A DNA stretch of 64,000 nucleotides from Hephaestia sp. MAHUQ-44 (GCF_023806085.1 NZ_JAMSLX010000001.1:248001-312000); one strand, 5' to 3'; positions 19,161 to 28,215 are shown, counted from the first letter of the stretch. Made by a program: numbers and translations. Notes: a model not told the origin generated them from the letters alone.

Positions 19161-21107
19161 TTATTGCGCGTGATAGAAATCATAGACCTGTTGCGCGACC
19201 GCCACGCTGACGCCGGGCGCGCGCTGGAGGTCTTCGAGGCTGGCGCCACGCACCGCGCGCGCGGTGCCGAAATGCATCAGCAGCGCCTTTTTGCGCGCCG
19301 GGCCGATGCCAGGCACCTCGTCGAGCGGGCTCGCGCCGATCGCCTTGGCGCGCTTGGCACGGTGCGCGCCGATCGCGAAGCGGTGCACCTCGTCGCGCAG
19401 CCGCTGGAGGTAGAAGAGGACCGGCGCGTTGACCGGCAGCGTCAGTTCGCGACCGTCCATCAGGTGGAAGATTTCGCGCCCCTCGCGGCCGTGGTGCGGC
19501 CCCTTGGCGACGCCGACGAGGCAGATATCCTCGATCCCCATCTCCTCGAGCACCGCCCTGGCCGCGTTCAGATGACCCCGGCCACCGTCGATGAGCACCA
19601 GATCGGGCCAGGTGTCGCCATCGCGATCGGGGTCTTCGGCCTGCGCGCGCGCGAAGCGGCGCTGGAACACCTCGCGCATCATCGCGAAGTCGTCGCCGGG
19701 GACGATGTCTTGCCCACGGATGTTGAATTTTCGATACTGGCCCTTGCGGAAGCCCTCCGGCCCCGCGACCACCATCGCGCCGAGCGCATTGGTGCCCTGA
19801 ATGTGGCTGTTGTCGTAGATCTCGATCCGGTTGGGGGGCTCGCCCAGCTCGAACAGATCGGCGACCTCGCGCAGCAATTTGGCCTGCGTGGTCGATTCGG
19901 CGAGGCGGCGGTCGAGCGCTTCGGCGGCGTTGCGCGTCGCCTGCTCCATCAGGCGGCGGCGGGTGCCGCGTTGGGGGACCGAGAGCGCGACCTTGCCGCC
20001 CGCGCGCGCGGCCAGCGCCTCCGCCATCAGCGCGGCTTCGGGCAGATCGCGATCGAGCAGGATCGTGCGTGCAGGGGGCACGTCTTCGTAGAATTGGGTG
20101 AGAAAGCTCGCGAGCACCTCGGCCTCGGGCACGTCGGCGGTGTGCGCGGGAAAGAAGCTGCGATGCCCCCAATTCTGCCCGCCGCGGATGAAGAACGCCT
20201 GGATGCCGATCACGCCTTCCTTCGCCGCCAGCGCGAAGATGTCGGCATCGCCGACGCCGTCGGCGTTGATCGCCTGGCTGCCCTGGATGAAGGTGAGCGC
20301 CTTGAGCCGATCGCGCAGGATCGCGGCGAGTTCGAAATCCTGCCGCTCGGCCGCTGCCTCCATCCGGGCACCGAGCTTGGCCTGAACGTCGGTGGCCTTG
20401 CCCGAGAGGAAGCGCTTCGCATCGTCGACCAGTTCGGCATAATCCGCCTCGCTGATCCGGCCGACGCACGGCGCCGAGCAGCGCTTGATCTGATAGAGCA
20501 GGCACGGCCGATCGCGGCTCTTGAAGAAGCCGTCGGTGCAACTGCGCAGCAGGAACAGCTTTTCGAGCGCGTTGAGCGTCTGGTTGACGCTGCCCGCACT
20601 GGCGAAGGGGCCGTAATAATTGCCCTTCGCCCGCCGCGCGCCACGATGCTTCTGGATGCGGGGGTAAGCGTGATCGGCGCGCAGCAGGATGAACGGGAAG
20701 CTCTTATCGTCGCGCAGCAGCACGTTGTAGGCGGGGCGATGGCGCTTGATCAGTTGCGCCTCGAGCAGCAGCGCCTCGGCCTCGTTATTGGTGGTGACGA
20801 TCGTCATGCTGCGCGTCTGCGCGACCATGCGCTGGAGGCGTTTGGGGAGGCGATCGACCTGGGTGTAGTTGGTGACGCGGTTCCGGAGCGCGCGCGCCTT
20901 GCCGACATAGAGGATGTCGCCGCGCGCATCGTGCATCCGATAGACCCCGGGGCGCGTCGGCAGCGTCTTGAGGACGTTGCGGATCGCCGCAATCCCCGCC
21001 TCGAGATCAGGCTGGCCCGCGCCGCGCACAATATAGGTCTGCTTGGCCTCGTTGAAGCGCGAGGCGGCGTTGGGTCGATCGGGTCGGTCGGCTTTGCTGG
21101 GCGGCAT
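19161..21107 (-). CDS. uvrC: Excinuclease ABC subunit C (UvrC)
   Basis: The dual-incision nuclease of nucleotide excision repair. The protein is 648 aa from ATG 21107, with a longer N-terminus than E. coli UvrC. The GIY-YIG nuclease spans about 50-130 with GVY at 54-56 and YVG at 67-69. A central UVR motif that binds UvrB reads RQDFELAAILRDRLKAL. The RNase H-like C-terminal nuclease has the Asp in EIYDNSHIQG and VLIDGGRGHL. A final helix-hairpin-helix is LDEVPGIGPARKKALLMHFG. No SOS box of the GTTC-N7-GTTC form was found upstream. Confidence 0.97.
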   Translation of the reverse strand: MPPSKADRPDRPNAASRFNEAKQTYIVRGAGQPDLEAGIAAIRNVLKTLPTRPGVYRMHDARGDILYVGKARALRNRVTNYTQVDRLPKRLQRMVAQTRSMTIVTTNNEAEALLLEAQLIKRHRPAYNVLLRDDKSFPFILLRADHAYPRIQKHRGARRAKGNYYGPFASAGSVNQTLNALEKLFLLRSCTDGFFKSRDRPCLLYQIKRCSAPCVGRISEADYAELVDDAKRFLSGKATDVQAKLGARMEAAAERQDFELAAILRDRLKALTFIQGSQAINADGVGDADIFALAAKEGVIGIQAFFIRGGQNWGHRSFFPAHTADVPEAEVLASFLTQFYEDVPPARTILLDRDLPEAALMAEALAARAGGKVALSVPQRGTRRRLMEQATRNAAEALDRRLAESTTQAKLLREVADLFELGEPPNRIEIYDNSHIQGTNALGAMVVAGPEGFRKGQYRKFNIRGQDIVPGDDFAMMREVFQRRFARAQAEDPDRDGDTWPDLVLIDGGRGHLNAARAVLEEMGIEDICLVGVAKGPHHGREGREIFHLMDGRELTLPVNAPVLFYLQRLRDEVHRFAIGAHRAKRAKAIGASPLDEVPGIGPARKKALLMHFGTARAVRGASLEDLQRAPGVSVAVAQQVYDFYHAQ

Positions 21108-21151
21108 GGCGTGGATGTAGGCAATCGCGCCGCCGCACGCCACCGCCGGGT

Positions 21152-21472
21152 TCAGTTGGCGGCGAACAGCTTGGTGCCGACGACGCCGATCACGATCAGC
21201 GCCATGAAGGCGGCCTGCACGCCGCTCACCTTGTCATCGAAGAAGATCATGCCGCCGATGATGACCCCGACCGCGCCCAGCCCGGTCCACACCGCATAGG
21301 CCGTGCCCGCCGGAATCCCGCGCATCGCCAGCGCGAGCAGCCCCATGTTGACGAACGACAGCACGATCGGGACCGACGAGGCCTGCCAGGTCGCGACCGT
21401 CGCCGCCCATTTGAGGCTGAGCGCCCAGCAGATTTCGGTGAACACGGCGATGCCGAGGATGAGCCAGGACAT
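21152..21472 (-). CDS. sugE: SMR-family transporter, SugE/Gdx type
   Basis: This four-TM small multidrug resistance-family protein has 106 aa from ATG 21472. Glu13 in VFTEICWALSLKW is the essential membrane-embedded carboxylate. GTAYAVWTGLGAVG is the signature of the SugE/Gdx subgroup, which exports guanidinium, rather than that of EmrE-type drug exporters. GGGAG precedes the ATG. The 5' leader can fold into nested hairpins (see findings), but I could not match it to a known guanidine riboswitch. It is a single gene between uvrC and the ATP-synthase operon. Confidence 0.9.
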   Translation of the reverse strand: MSWLILGIAVFTEICWALSLKWAATVATWQASSVPIVLSFVNMGLLALAMRGIPAGTAYAVWTGLGAVGVIIGGMIFFDDKVSGVQAAFMALIVIGVVGTKLFAAN

Positions 21473-21660
21473 GGGGTTGCTCCCACGGGCTCGAAGAAAA
21501 GGCGCAGCCGCCGGAAACCCGTAAAGAGGCGGGGCGCGTTGCATGGCTAGCGACGCGATGCCGGGCTTGGCACGGCACCTGTTTGCCACAAATATCCGCG
21601 TTTGCGGCGCGTTGGCCCCCGGAACAAGTCCGGGGTGACGTAGCAGTCAGTTCGGGGCGG

Positions 21661-22218
21661 TCAGTTCGGGCGGCCGAGGCCCGCGATCGTGCGGTCGATC
21701 AGCGGCTTGTCCGCCTTGGCGCCGTGCTGACGAGCGATGATATCGCCTGCGGCAGCCGCGGCAGCCTCGGCGGCACGCGCGCGGACATCGGCGATTGCCT
21801 GACGTTCGGCGGCGGCAATCTTGTCCTCAGCCATGCCGGCGCGGCGCGCCACCAGATCATTGGCATCGGCCTCGGCCTTGGCGAGCAGGCCCTTCGCCTC
21901 GGCCTCGGCCTGCGCGATGATCGCCTGCGCGTCGCCGGCACTCGCGGCGTTGCGCTTCTGCGCTTCGGCGAGCAGCGCCTCGGCCTCGGCGCGCAGCCGG
22001 GCGGCCTCGTCGAGTTCGCGGCGGGTGTCGGCGATCCGGGCGTCGAGCGCGTCGCGCACGCGGTGATGCGCGCGGCCGAACCAGATCATCGCAACGATGA
22101 AGATCGTCAGGCTGACATAGACCCAGCCCTCGGCGTTGAGGCCGAGCATGGTTTCACCGGTGGTGATGCCGTGGGCGCCGGCATCGGCATGCGCGGCGGC
22201 AGCGAGCGAAAGCAGCAT
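21661..22218 (-). CDS. atpF: F0F1 ATP synthase subunit B
   Basis: This is the peripheral-stalk subunit connecting F0 to F1. The protein is 185 aa from ATG 22218, behind a strong AAGGAGG (22224-22230); a TTG directly upstream of the ATG is ignored. One membrane segment (VYVSLTIFIVAMIWFG) is followed by a long alanine- and charge-rich coiled coil (residues about 50-175). It is the last gene of the F0 operon. The final codons and the stop are duplicated downstream (CCGAACTGAC at two adjacent positions), probably a small tandem duplication. Confidence 0.95.
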   Translation of the reverse strand: MLLSLAAAAHADAGAHGITTGETMLGLNAEGWVYVSLTIFIVAMIWFGRAHHRVRDALDARIADTRRELDEAARLRAEAEALLAEAQKRNAASAGDAQAIIAQAEAEAKGLLAKAEADANDLVARRAGMAEDKIAAAERQAIADVRARAAEAAAAAAGDIIARQHGAKADKPLIDRTIAGLGRPN

Positions 22219-22228
22219 CAACGCCTCC

Positions 22229-22711
22229 TTACGCCAGCGCGGCGCGGACGGCGCCGGTGGTGGTATCGGTGTCGGGGCGGACGCCCGTCAGCTTCTCGAC
22301 GATCTGGGTCGCGGCATCGGCGGCAACACGTTCGATCTCGCCCATCGCCTTGGCCTGGGCGGCGGCGAGCGCCTTGTCAGCCGCAGCGGTGCGCGCATCG
22401 AGCGCCGTTTTGGACTCTGCGAGCTTCGCCTCGAGCGCGGCAGCGGCGGAACCGCGTGCCTCGTCGAGCCTGGCCCGCGCCGATTCCTGCGCGGACGCGA
22501 TCCCGGCTTGATAGTCGGCGGCGATGGCATCGGCATCGGCCTTCGCCTTCGCCGCCGAATCGATATCCCCCGACACCTTGTCCGCGCGCGCCTGCACCAC
22601 GCGACCGAGCTTGGGCAACGTCGGCATCACGATCCCGAAAAACAGGATCGCGAAGGCGATGCACAACCAAACCATCTGCGGTGCGAAATTGGCGAGCTCG
22701 AACTGAGGCAT
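22229..22711 (-). CDS. atpG: F0F1 ATP synthase subunit B'
   Basis: This is the second peripheral-stalk subunit, typical of alphaproteobacteria and phototrophs, which have a B/B' heterodimer. The protein is 160 aa. The membrane segment is QMVWLCIAFAILFFGIVMP, followed by a long heptad-rich helix with AAKAKADADAIAADYQAG. It lies 10 bases upstream of subunit B and 26 bases downstream of subunit c, within the F0 operon. The product name (B') is certain; the gene symbol varies between annotations (atpG, atpF2, atpX). Confidence 0.94.
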   Translation of the reverse strand: MPQFELANFAPQMVWLCIAFAILFFGIVMPTLPKLGRVVQARADKVSGDIDSAAKAKADADAIAADYQAGIASAQESARARLDEARGSAAAALEAKLAESKTALDARTAAADKALAAAQAKAMGEIERVAADAATQIVEKLTGVRPDTDTTTGAVRAALA

Positions 22712-22737
22712 CGGACTGGGACTCTAGTGTACGAGGG

Positions 22738-22962
22738 TCAGGCGAACGCGAGGTAGAGCGACACGACCGCCGCGATCAGACCAAGCGCTTCGACCACCGC
22801 GAAGCCGAGGAACAGACGACCCGAGATGCGCGGTTCGGCATCGGGATTGCGGAACGCGCCCTGGAGGTGGCTGCCGAACACATAGCCGACACCGATGCCG
22901 GCGAGGCCCGCACCCATCGCCGCGAGGCCGGCACCGATGAACTTGGCTGCTTCTGGATCCAT
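22738..22962 (-). CDS. atpE: F0F1 ATP synthase subunit C
   Basis: This is the proton-carrying rotor subunit of F0. The 74-aa protein forms a two-helix hairpin: AKFIGAGLAAMGAGLAGIGV, then the polar loop RNPDAEPRISG, then LFLGFAVVEALGLIAAVVSL. The ion-binding carboxylate is the Glu in VVEALG, and the absence of a Q/ES-type Na+ ligand set indicates proton coupling. It is the third gene of atpI-B-E-B'-B. Confidence 0.97.
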   Translation of the reverse strand: MDPEAAKFIGAGLAAMGAGLAGIGVGYVFGSHLQGAFRNPDAEPRISGRLFLGFAVVEALGLIAAVVSLYLAFA

Positions 22963-22995
22963 GATCTCTCTTCCCTTGGATTAAACGTCAGTGAC

Positions 22996-23754
22996 TTAGT
23001 GGAGGTTGATCGCGTCGTTGAGATAGATCGACGCGAGCAGGGCGAAAACATAAGCCTGGATAAGCGCAATCAGCAGTTCGAGCGCGGCGAGCGCGACGTT
23101 GACCGCGAGCGGCAGAATACCAAACACAACCGGAATAGCCTCGAACGACCCCAGCGCGACGACGAAGGTGCCGAACACCTTCAGCAGTACGTGCCCTGCG
23201 GTCATGTTCGCGAACAGCCGGACCGCCAGCGTGAACGGGCGGGCAAGAAAGCTCACCACCTCGATCGGCAGGATGACGATGCCGAGCGCCACATTGACGC
23301 CCTTCGGCCAGAACAGCGTGAAGAAGTGGAGCCCGTGCTTCCAGAAACCGACGATCAGCACGATGCCGAAGATGATGAAGGCAAGCGCGAGCGTCACCGC
23401 GACATGGCTGGTGGGCGTGAACGCGCCGACCCAGGGGATCAGCCCGAGGATGTTGAGCGCGAGCACGAAAATGAAGATCGCGAAGATCAGCGGCACGAAC
23501 CGGCGGCCGTTGGGGCCGACGTTTTCATCCATCATGCCGACGATAAAGCCGTAAATCGTTTCGACCGCGGCCTGCATCCGGCTCGGCACCAGCGTCGGAC
23601 GCGCGGTGCCCGCATAGAGGAACACCGCCACCACGCCGAGCGCGATGAGCATCCACAGCGATGAATTGGTGAACGACAGATCCACGCCCGCCACCGGCGG
23701 GATCGGGTGCAGCACCCGGATCGCGAACTGTTCCATCGGATTGTTGCCGGCCAT
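22996..23754 (-). CDS. atpB: F0F1 ATP synthase subunit A
   Basis: This stator channel subunit of F0 is 252 aa with five to six membrane segments. The essential Arg lies in FTLAVRLFANMTAGH, the universal subunit-a signature. The conserved C-terminal IQAYVFALLASIYLNDA is complete. It begins 10 bases downstream of atpI in the F0 operon. Confidence 0.97.
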   Translation of the reverse strand: MAGNNPMEQFAIRVLHPIPPVAGVDLSFTNSSLWMLIALGVVAVFLYAGTARPTLVPSRMQAAVETIYGFIVGMMDENVGPNGRRFVPLIFAIFIFVLALNILGLIPWVGAFTPTSHVAVTLALAFIIFGIVLIVGFWKHGLHFFTLFWPKGVNVALGIVILPIEVVSFLARPFTLAVRLFANMTAGHVLLKVFGTFVVALGSFEAIPVVFGILPLAVNVALAALELLIALIQAYVFALLASIYLNDAINLH

Positions 23755-23764
23755 CGCTTCAGCT

Positions 23765-24070
23765 CTACTCGTTATCGTTGGTCGGATCGGTGTCGAACTG
23801 CTTCGACGTCTTGATCGCGCGACGCAGCCCGGCGGCGAAGCCGAGCAGCAGGAACACGATCATCATCCAGGGCGCGGTGCCGAGCCCCTTGTCGAGCAGG
23901 AAGCCGATCAGCGCGCTGACCAGTATCGTGCCGACGAATTCGATGCCGACCGCCCAACCTTTGGTTTCGGCCGAGCCGCCGGCACGATTCACCGGCGCCT
24001 CATGCGCGGCCTTGGCCTGCGCGATGCGGCGGTCCAGATCATCGGACTCGTTCTGGCGGTCGTCAGCCAA
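23765..24070 (-). CDS. atpI: AtpI/AtpZ-type ATP synthase accessory protein
   Basis: This is a small two-TM protein that opens alphaproteobacterial F0 operons and assists c-ring assembly or Mg2+ handling. The likely start is TTG at 24070, giving LADDRQNESDDLDRRIAQAK with initiator Met (101 aa); no ATG in the frame fits the family. The conserved part is GWAVGIEFVGTILVSALIG, LLDKGLGTAPW and a C-terminal membrane segment. A promoter-like TTGACT-N17-TAAACG lies about 85 bases upstream. Assignment follows position and the two-TM signature. Confidence 0.85.
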   Translation of the reverse strand: MADDRQNESDDLDRRIAQAKAAHEAPVNRAGGSAETKGWAVGIEFVGTILVSALIGFLLDKGLGTAPWMMIVFLLLGFAAGLRRAIKTSKQFDTDPTNDNE

Positions 24071-24131
24071 CGCTCGAATACACCCTGATATAGAAACGCC
24101 GCCAAGCAACTGCCGGCGACGAAAACGGCAT

Positions 24132-24190
24132 CGGGGGACGTAAGGCCCCCGTTGCGGCGCCCGTTTAGGAAAGGGGCGAGACCGAGTCAA
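24132..24190 (-). promoter_or_regulatory. Candidate promoter and 5' hairpin of the F0 operon
   Basis: On the minus strand TTGACT (24190-24185), 17 bases and TAAACG (24167-24162) resemble a sigma-70 promoter with a good -35 and weak -10. A start near 24155 would place the hairpin CGGGGG-N8-CCCCCG (24132-24151) at the very 5' end of the atp mRNA. Confidence 0.45.
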
Positions 24191-24259
24191 CTCTTGTGAC
24201 CCGGCCGCGTGCGGCACCGATCGCCCCAGCCACAGCCGGCGTCACGCGATGGCCGGGAG

Positions 24260-24279
24260 ATGCCAGCTTGCGCTGGCAT
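24260..24279. terminator. Short palindrome downstream of ydbL
   Basis: ATGCCAGC-TTGC-GCTGGCAT is a perfect 8-bp stem with a 4-base loop, 10 bases after the ydbL stop. A GCCAGC...GCTGGC relative lies at 32114-32130. Without a T-run its terminator activity is uncertain. Confidence 0.4.
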
Positions 24280-24288
24280 GACCGGTAA

Positions 24289-24678
24289 TCAGACGCAGCG
24301 CGGATCGCGTTCGGGGGCAGCGGCGCCGCGCGTCTTCCAGGTGCCGTCGGGCGCCTTGTATTTCTCGCCCGCGACCGTCTTGAGGATCAGGTTGCAGCCG
24401 GCGACGAACGCCATCTGCTCCACCGTCGCGCCGCTTGCGGCCTGCTTGGTATAAGCGGCCTTGCGCTGGATGTTGATGTTGTTGACGAGCCCCCGCAGAT
24501 CGGGCGTCGCCGCGCCGACGATGCCGAGATAGCCGTCGGGCTGTTCGCCGATCTGGCCACCGGCGCGCGCCGCGGCATAGGCCGGGTCGCGCTGGGCATA
24601 GGCGCTGGTGGCGAGACCCGCCACCACAAGCGTGCCGACCGCCAGGGCCGCGACGAACATCATTTTACCCTGCTTCAT
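24289..24678 (-). CDS. ydbL: YdbL family protein (DUF1318)
   Basis: This is a periplasmic protein of 129 aa with a signal peptide (MMFVAALAVGTLVVAGLATSAYA). The mature part contains GQIGEQPDGYLGIVG and VNNINIQRKAAYTKQA, which match the DUF1318/YdbL pattern. Its ATG shares one base with the ynbE stop (TGATG). In E. coli YdbL is encoded with YdbH and YnbE and modulates their interaction; the same role is likely here by synteny. Confidence 0.9.
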   Translation of the reverse strand: MKQGKMMFVAALAVGTLVVAGLATSAYAQRDPAYAAARAGGQIGEQPDGYLGIVGAATPDLRGLVNNINIQRKAAYTKQAASGATVEQMAFVAGCNLILKTVAGEKYKAPDGTWKTRGAAAPERDPRCV

Positions 24679-24914
24679 CAGAAAATTCCCGGATTGTCCT
24701 GGATCAGCGATTTCGCCTCCCCATCGAGACGATACACCACTTCCTGGTCGATTTTGATATTGAGGTTGATCTCGATCGGCTTGTCGGGCGCGTTCACCGT
24801 GATGCAGCCGCTGGTGGCGGCACCTGCGCCGATCACGAGCAGCGCCGCGATGGCGCCCTTCATCCCTGCCGTGGTCACCCTCCTGTCGATGGGCATCAAT
24901 TCTGTTTCGATCAT
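24678..24914 (-). CDS. ynbE: YnbE-like outer-membrane lipoprotein
   Basis: The first ATG (24914) overlaps the ydbH stop as ATGA and gives 78 aa. An internal ATG at 24863 gives a 61-aa form with a conventional lipoprotein signal ending at the lipobox TSGC; E. coli YnbE is also about 61 aa. The mature part, PDKPIEINLNIKIDQEVVY, is the conserved strand-forming region. In E. coli the lipoprotein contacts YdbH to complete an intermembrane bridge. The start remains open between the two ATGs. Confidence 0.87.
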   Translation of the reverse strand: MIETELMPIDRRVTTAGMKGAIAALLVIGAGAATSGCITVNAPDKPIEINLNIKIDQEVVYRLDGEAKSLIQDNPGIF

Positions 24915-27900
24915 GGCACGGTCTCGCTTTCGGTGGGCTGAATGGGATGTTCGGCGGGGGTTGTCGAGGGCGCGGCGCCCGCCTCGTTCTGGCGCTCGAT
25001 GAGTTGGGGCAGGTTGCGCTCGACCAGCCGCGTGGGATCGTAGAGGCCGCGCGCCGAATCGATCAGACCGCGAAAGGGCGCGCGGATCGTGACGTTGAAG
25101 ACCAGCGGCAAGCGCGACAGGCGGCGAATCAGGAAATTGGATTTGGTGCCCTGCCCCTGATTGACGCCCGCGAAATGGACCTCGGTGACCATTTCGCCTG
25201 CCAGCGGACCGTTCATCGTGATCGTCAGGCTCTTGTAATCAAGCGCCTTGAGGGCCTGGAACGCCATGTCGCCCCAGGTGCCGAGATTTTCCTGCGATAC
25301 CGGGCCGACATAAGCGAGCGCGCCGCCGCCCGCGCGTACCGCGAGGTGCCCGCCCTCGATCCTGCCGCCGCTTTCATCGAACACCATCGGCATCGTGCCG
25401 TCGAACACGCCGCTCGCGCTCAGATTCTTGAAATCGAACTGCTGGAGGAATTGCGCGGCATCCATGCCGGTGATCGTGAAGGTGAGGTGGCGTTTCCGGT
25501 GTTCGGCGAAATCGAGCAGCGTCGGCTCCAGCACCAACTCGCCGCCCGCGAACGGCCAGCGCCCGCCTTCGATCTCGACCTGCGTGGGGCCGTGCAGACG
25601 ATAGCGGATCACGCCGCCGGTCGCCGCAACGCCGGGATTGACCGAGGCGATCGTCGCACGCTGGCCGGGCGCGGTGACCATCCCCAACAGATCGGTGAAA
25701 TGGATCTCGGTCGCCAGCCCTTCGACCGGGCCGAAGGCGGCAGCGAGATCGGTGGCGTCGGTGCCGAACGTGCCGGTGCTTGTCACGCCCTCGGGGGTCC
25801 AGGCGATATGCCCCTGCCCGCGCACCGTGCCGGCAACGTCGGCGATCACGCCATAGGTGAGGCGCGTTAGCAGATTGGGCTGGAAGCCCTTGCCGAAGGT
25901 GATGCCGGGCACGGTGAGATCGGCGCTGCCCGCCCCCGACGAGAGATCGTGCGCGATGGTGACGTCGGCGACCTTGGTGCCGGTTTCGGGTTCGGCAAGC
26001 GTTCCGGTGGCGGTGATGCGATTGGCGACGAGATCGAACGCCACATCGTGCGTGACCAGCGGATTGAAGCGCGGCGCCTCGGCCGCGTCGGCAACGGTGA
26101 GGCCGCCGGCAAGCGCGAGCTTGCCGGCGGCAAAGCGCCAGTCGCCCGCGCCTTCCGAGAGCAACAGCGGGACATTGCCGATCTGCCCGCGCGCGCCCGC
26201 GAACGTGCCTGCAACCGCGCTCCCGGCAAGTCGGCCATCGAGCCGCGTGGCCTCGATCCGCGTCTGGCTGCCCTCGGCGCCCAGCACGGCCGCGACATCG
26301 CGGAGCACGAAGCCGCGCGTGCCCAGCGCCAGTTCGGCACCCGAGGCATCGAGCGACAGCGGCGTCTGCCCGAGACGGCCCTGAAGATGCGACGCCGCGA
26401 CCCGGGCGCCGCCCGTGACACTGCCGCCATCGACCGCGACCAGCGCGCCGCCCACCGGGCAGAGCGTGAGCCGGGTCGGCATGAGCACGAGGCTCGATAC
26501 CGCCAGCCGATCGAACGCCAGCGGCGCGCAGCGCGGATTGATCGAGAGCCGCCCCGCGCCGTTCCACACGCCGCTGATCGGGAGCGACGCCTTCTCGATC
26601 CGCCCGTCGCCGAGCGGCCCCGACAGCGTCGCGTTGGTCGAAAAGCGGGTCGAACCATCGGCATGGGCGGTGAATGTGACCGGGGTGAGCGCGAGCGATG
26701 CACCATCGGCGGCGTAGCGCTGGATCAACGCATTGCCCGTCATCGGCGCGCGCGCCTGCGTCTGATGGAGCTGGATCGCAGCCTCGGGCATCCCGCCGCC
26801 GCTGAGCGTGAGCAGGCCATCGACGCGCAGCCCCGCATCGGGCCAGCCATATTGGATGCCGTCGCCGCCGGCGAGCGTCGCGCTGGCCCCGCTTGCCGCG
26901 GAGACGATCAGCCGCGACACGCCGACCCGGCCCTGCCCGCGTGCATGGAGCGCATCGATATTGGCGGTGACATTGAAATCGCCCGCCGCGGCGGCCCCGG
27001 CGCGGGCGAGCCGGGCGACCAGCGGGCCAACCGGTGATCCTTCGGCCGATGCCCCCGCGCGGACGATCGCCGCGCGGCCGGCATCGGCGAGTTGCGCCGA
27101 GCGCGCGCCGGCGCTGCCCTGAAAGGCGACGAAGCCGTTTTCGATGCGATAGCCGCCCGCCAGGGCAAGCCGCGCCGCACCGCCGCGATCGGCCGTGACC
27201 GCGCCGCTTGCCAGATTGAGCGTCCCCGAGGTGCGCGTCGGCGAGCCATTGAAATCGAGGCTGCCCGCGAGCGCGCGCAGGTGACCGATCGGCGCGCGTA
27301 GATCGGCCAGCTTGACCCCGGCGCGCCCCTGCCAGCGATCGAGCCGTTCGCCCAGCGTGACCGCGATGTCGGCGTGCGCGCCACCGGCGCGGGTATCGCC
27401 GCACACCACGCTGCCCGCGCTGACCGGCCCGGCCAGTGTGGGGCGTGCATCGGCGATCGACACGCGCAGCAGCGCCGCCGCGCGCCCCGCCGTACAACCC
27501 GACAGATCGAGCGTTTCCGCCACCGCCGCGACGCGCCCCGAAAAACCGTCGTCGAGCCGACCGCTGCCGCTCGCATGGAGGCCGATCACGCCATACGGCG
27601 TCTCAAGCCGCATCCCGGCATCGGCGACGGTGATATCGAGCGCGGGCAGCGCGAACGGCGCGCCCGAAGGCGCCGGCAGCAATTTGTCGATCGTGCCCAG
27701 CGACAGCGCCCCATCGACCAGCCGCCCGCGCAGCCGGACATGCCCGGCGCGCACCGCGGTGACCGACGCGCCCGACAGGCCGATCCCGGTCGACAGTTCG
27801 ACCCAGTCGGCGACCAGATCGGGGTGGGCGGGATCGCCGATGACGAGGTTGGTCAGCCGCTGGCGGCCCAGCCCGAGATCGGCGATGTGATAGCGCGCGG

Positions 27901-28105
27901 TGACGCCCTTTGCCGCGAGAAACGCATCGACATAGCTCGCCGCGATCGGCTTGCGCTGCGTCCACAGCCCGACCAGCGGCACGAGCACCAGCGCCGAACC
28001 GCCGATCAGCCACCAGCGCAGCGCCCCGATCCGGGGCACGGAACGACGACGCGGCGCCGGTGCGGGCGCGACGGCCGCCTCGTCATCGTCATCGTCACGC
28101 GTCAC
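24911..28105 (-). CDS. ydbH: YdbH-type AsmA-like intermembrane protein
   Basis: The protein is 1064 aa with a GTG start at 28105. A short cytosolic N-terminus with a DDDDDE run is followed by one membrane segment (WWLIGGSALVLVPLVGLW) and a very long beta-rich periplasmic region. Near the C-terminus a DUF2125/YdbH-like segment (LAYVGPVSQENLGTWGDMAFQALKALDYKSLTI) is diagnostic. YdbH, TamB and YhdP redundantly move phospholipids to the outer membrane in E. coli. With ynbE and ydbL it forms a tight three-gene operon by 4- and 1-base overlaps. It is divergent from radC. Confidence 0.9.
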   Translation of the reverse strand: MTRDDDDDEAAVAPAPAPRRRSVPRIGALRWWLIGGSALVLVPLVGLWTQRKPIAASYVDAFLAAKGVTARYHIADLGLGRQRLTNLVIGDPAHPDLVADWVELSTGIGLSGASVTAVRAGHVRLRGRLVDGALSLGTIDKLLPAPSGAPFALPALDITVADAGMRLETPYGVIGLHASGSGRLDDGFSGRVAAVAETLDLSGCTAGRAAALLRVSIADARPTLAGPVSAGSVVCGDTRAGGAHADIAVTLGERLDRWQGRAGVKLADLRAPIGHLRALAGSLDFNGSPTRTSGTLNLASGAVTADRGGAARLALAGGYRIENGFVAFQGSAGARSAQLADAGRAAIVRAGASAEGSPVGPLVARLARAGAAAAGDFNVTANIDALHARGQGRVGVSRLIVSAASGASATLAGGDGIQYGWPDAGLRVDGLLTLSGGGMPEAAIQLHQTQARAPMTGNALIQRYAADGASLALTPVTFTAHADGSTRFSTNATLSGPLGDGRIEKASLPISGVWNGAGRLSINPRCAPLAFDRLAVSSLVLMPTRLTLCPVGGALVAVDGGSVTGGARVAASHLQGRLGQTPLSLDASGAELALGTRGFVLRDVAAVLGAEGSQTRIEATRLDGRLAGSAVAGTFAGARGQIGNVPLLLSEGAGDWRFAAGKLALAGGLTVADAAEAPRFNPLVTHDVAFDLVANRITATGTLAEPETGTKVADVTIAHDLSSGAGSADLTVPGITFGKGFQPNLLTRLTYGVIADVAGTVRGQGHIAWTPEGVTSTGTFGTDATDLAAAFGPVEGLATEIHFTDLLGMVTAPGQRATIASVNPGVAATGGVIRYRLHGPTQVEIEGGRWPFAGGELVLEPTLLDFAEHRKRHLTFTITGMDAAQFLQQFDFKNLSASGVFDGTMPMVFDESGGRIEGGHLAVRAGGGALAYVGPVSQENLGTWGDMAFQALKALDYKSLTITMNGPLAGEMVTEVHFAGVNQGQGTKSNFLIRRLSRLPLVFNVTIRAPFRGLIDSARGLYDPTRLVERNLPQLIERQNEAGAAPSTTPAEHPIQPTESETVP

Positions 28106-28215
28106 GCCGTTCGGAACTCCTCACCCGTCTGATCCGCGGGCGTCCTTCAAGCATAGGCAAGATGAACGCAGACACAATTGCATAGACCCCCGGCGCTGCG
28201 TAATCCTAGGCATTC

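Noticed and set aside
21108..21150. LexA box before uvrC
   Set aside because: GTTC and GAAC occur upstream, but with 10 bases between and in the wrong relative orientation for the GTTC-N7-GTTC form.
19038..21299. 753-codon open frame antisense to uvrC
   Set aside because: It mirrors uvrC codons, has no recognisable domain and arises from third-position GC bias.
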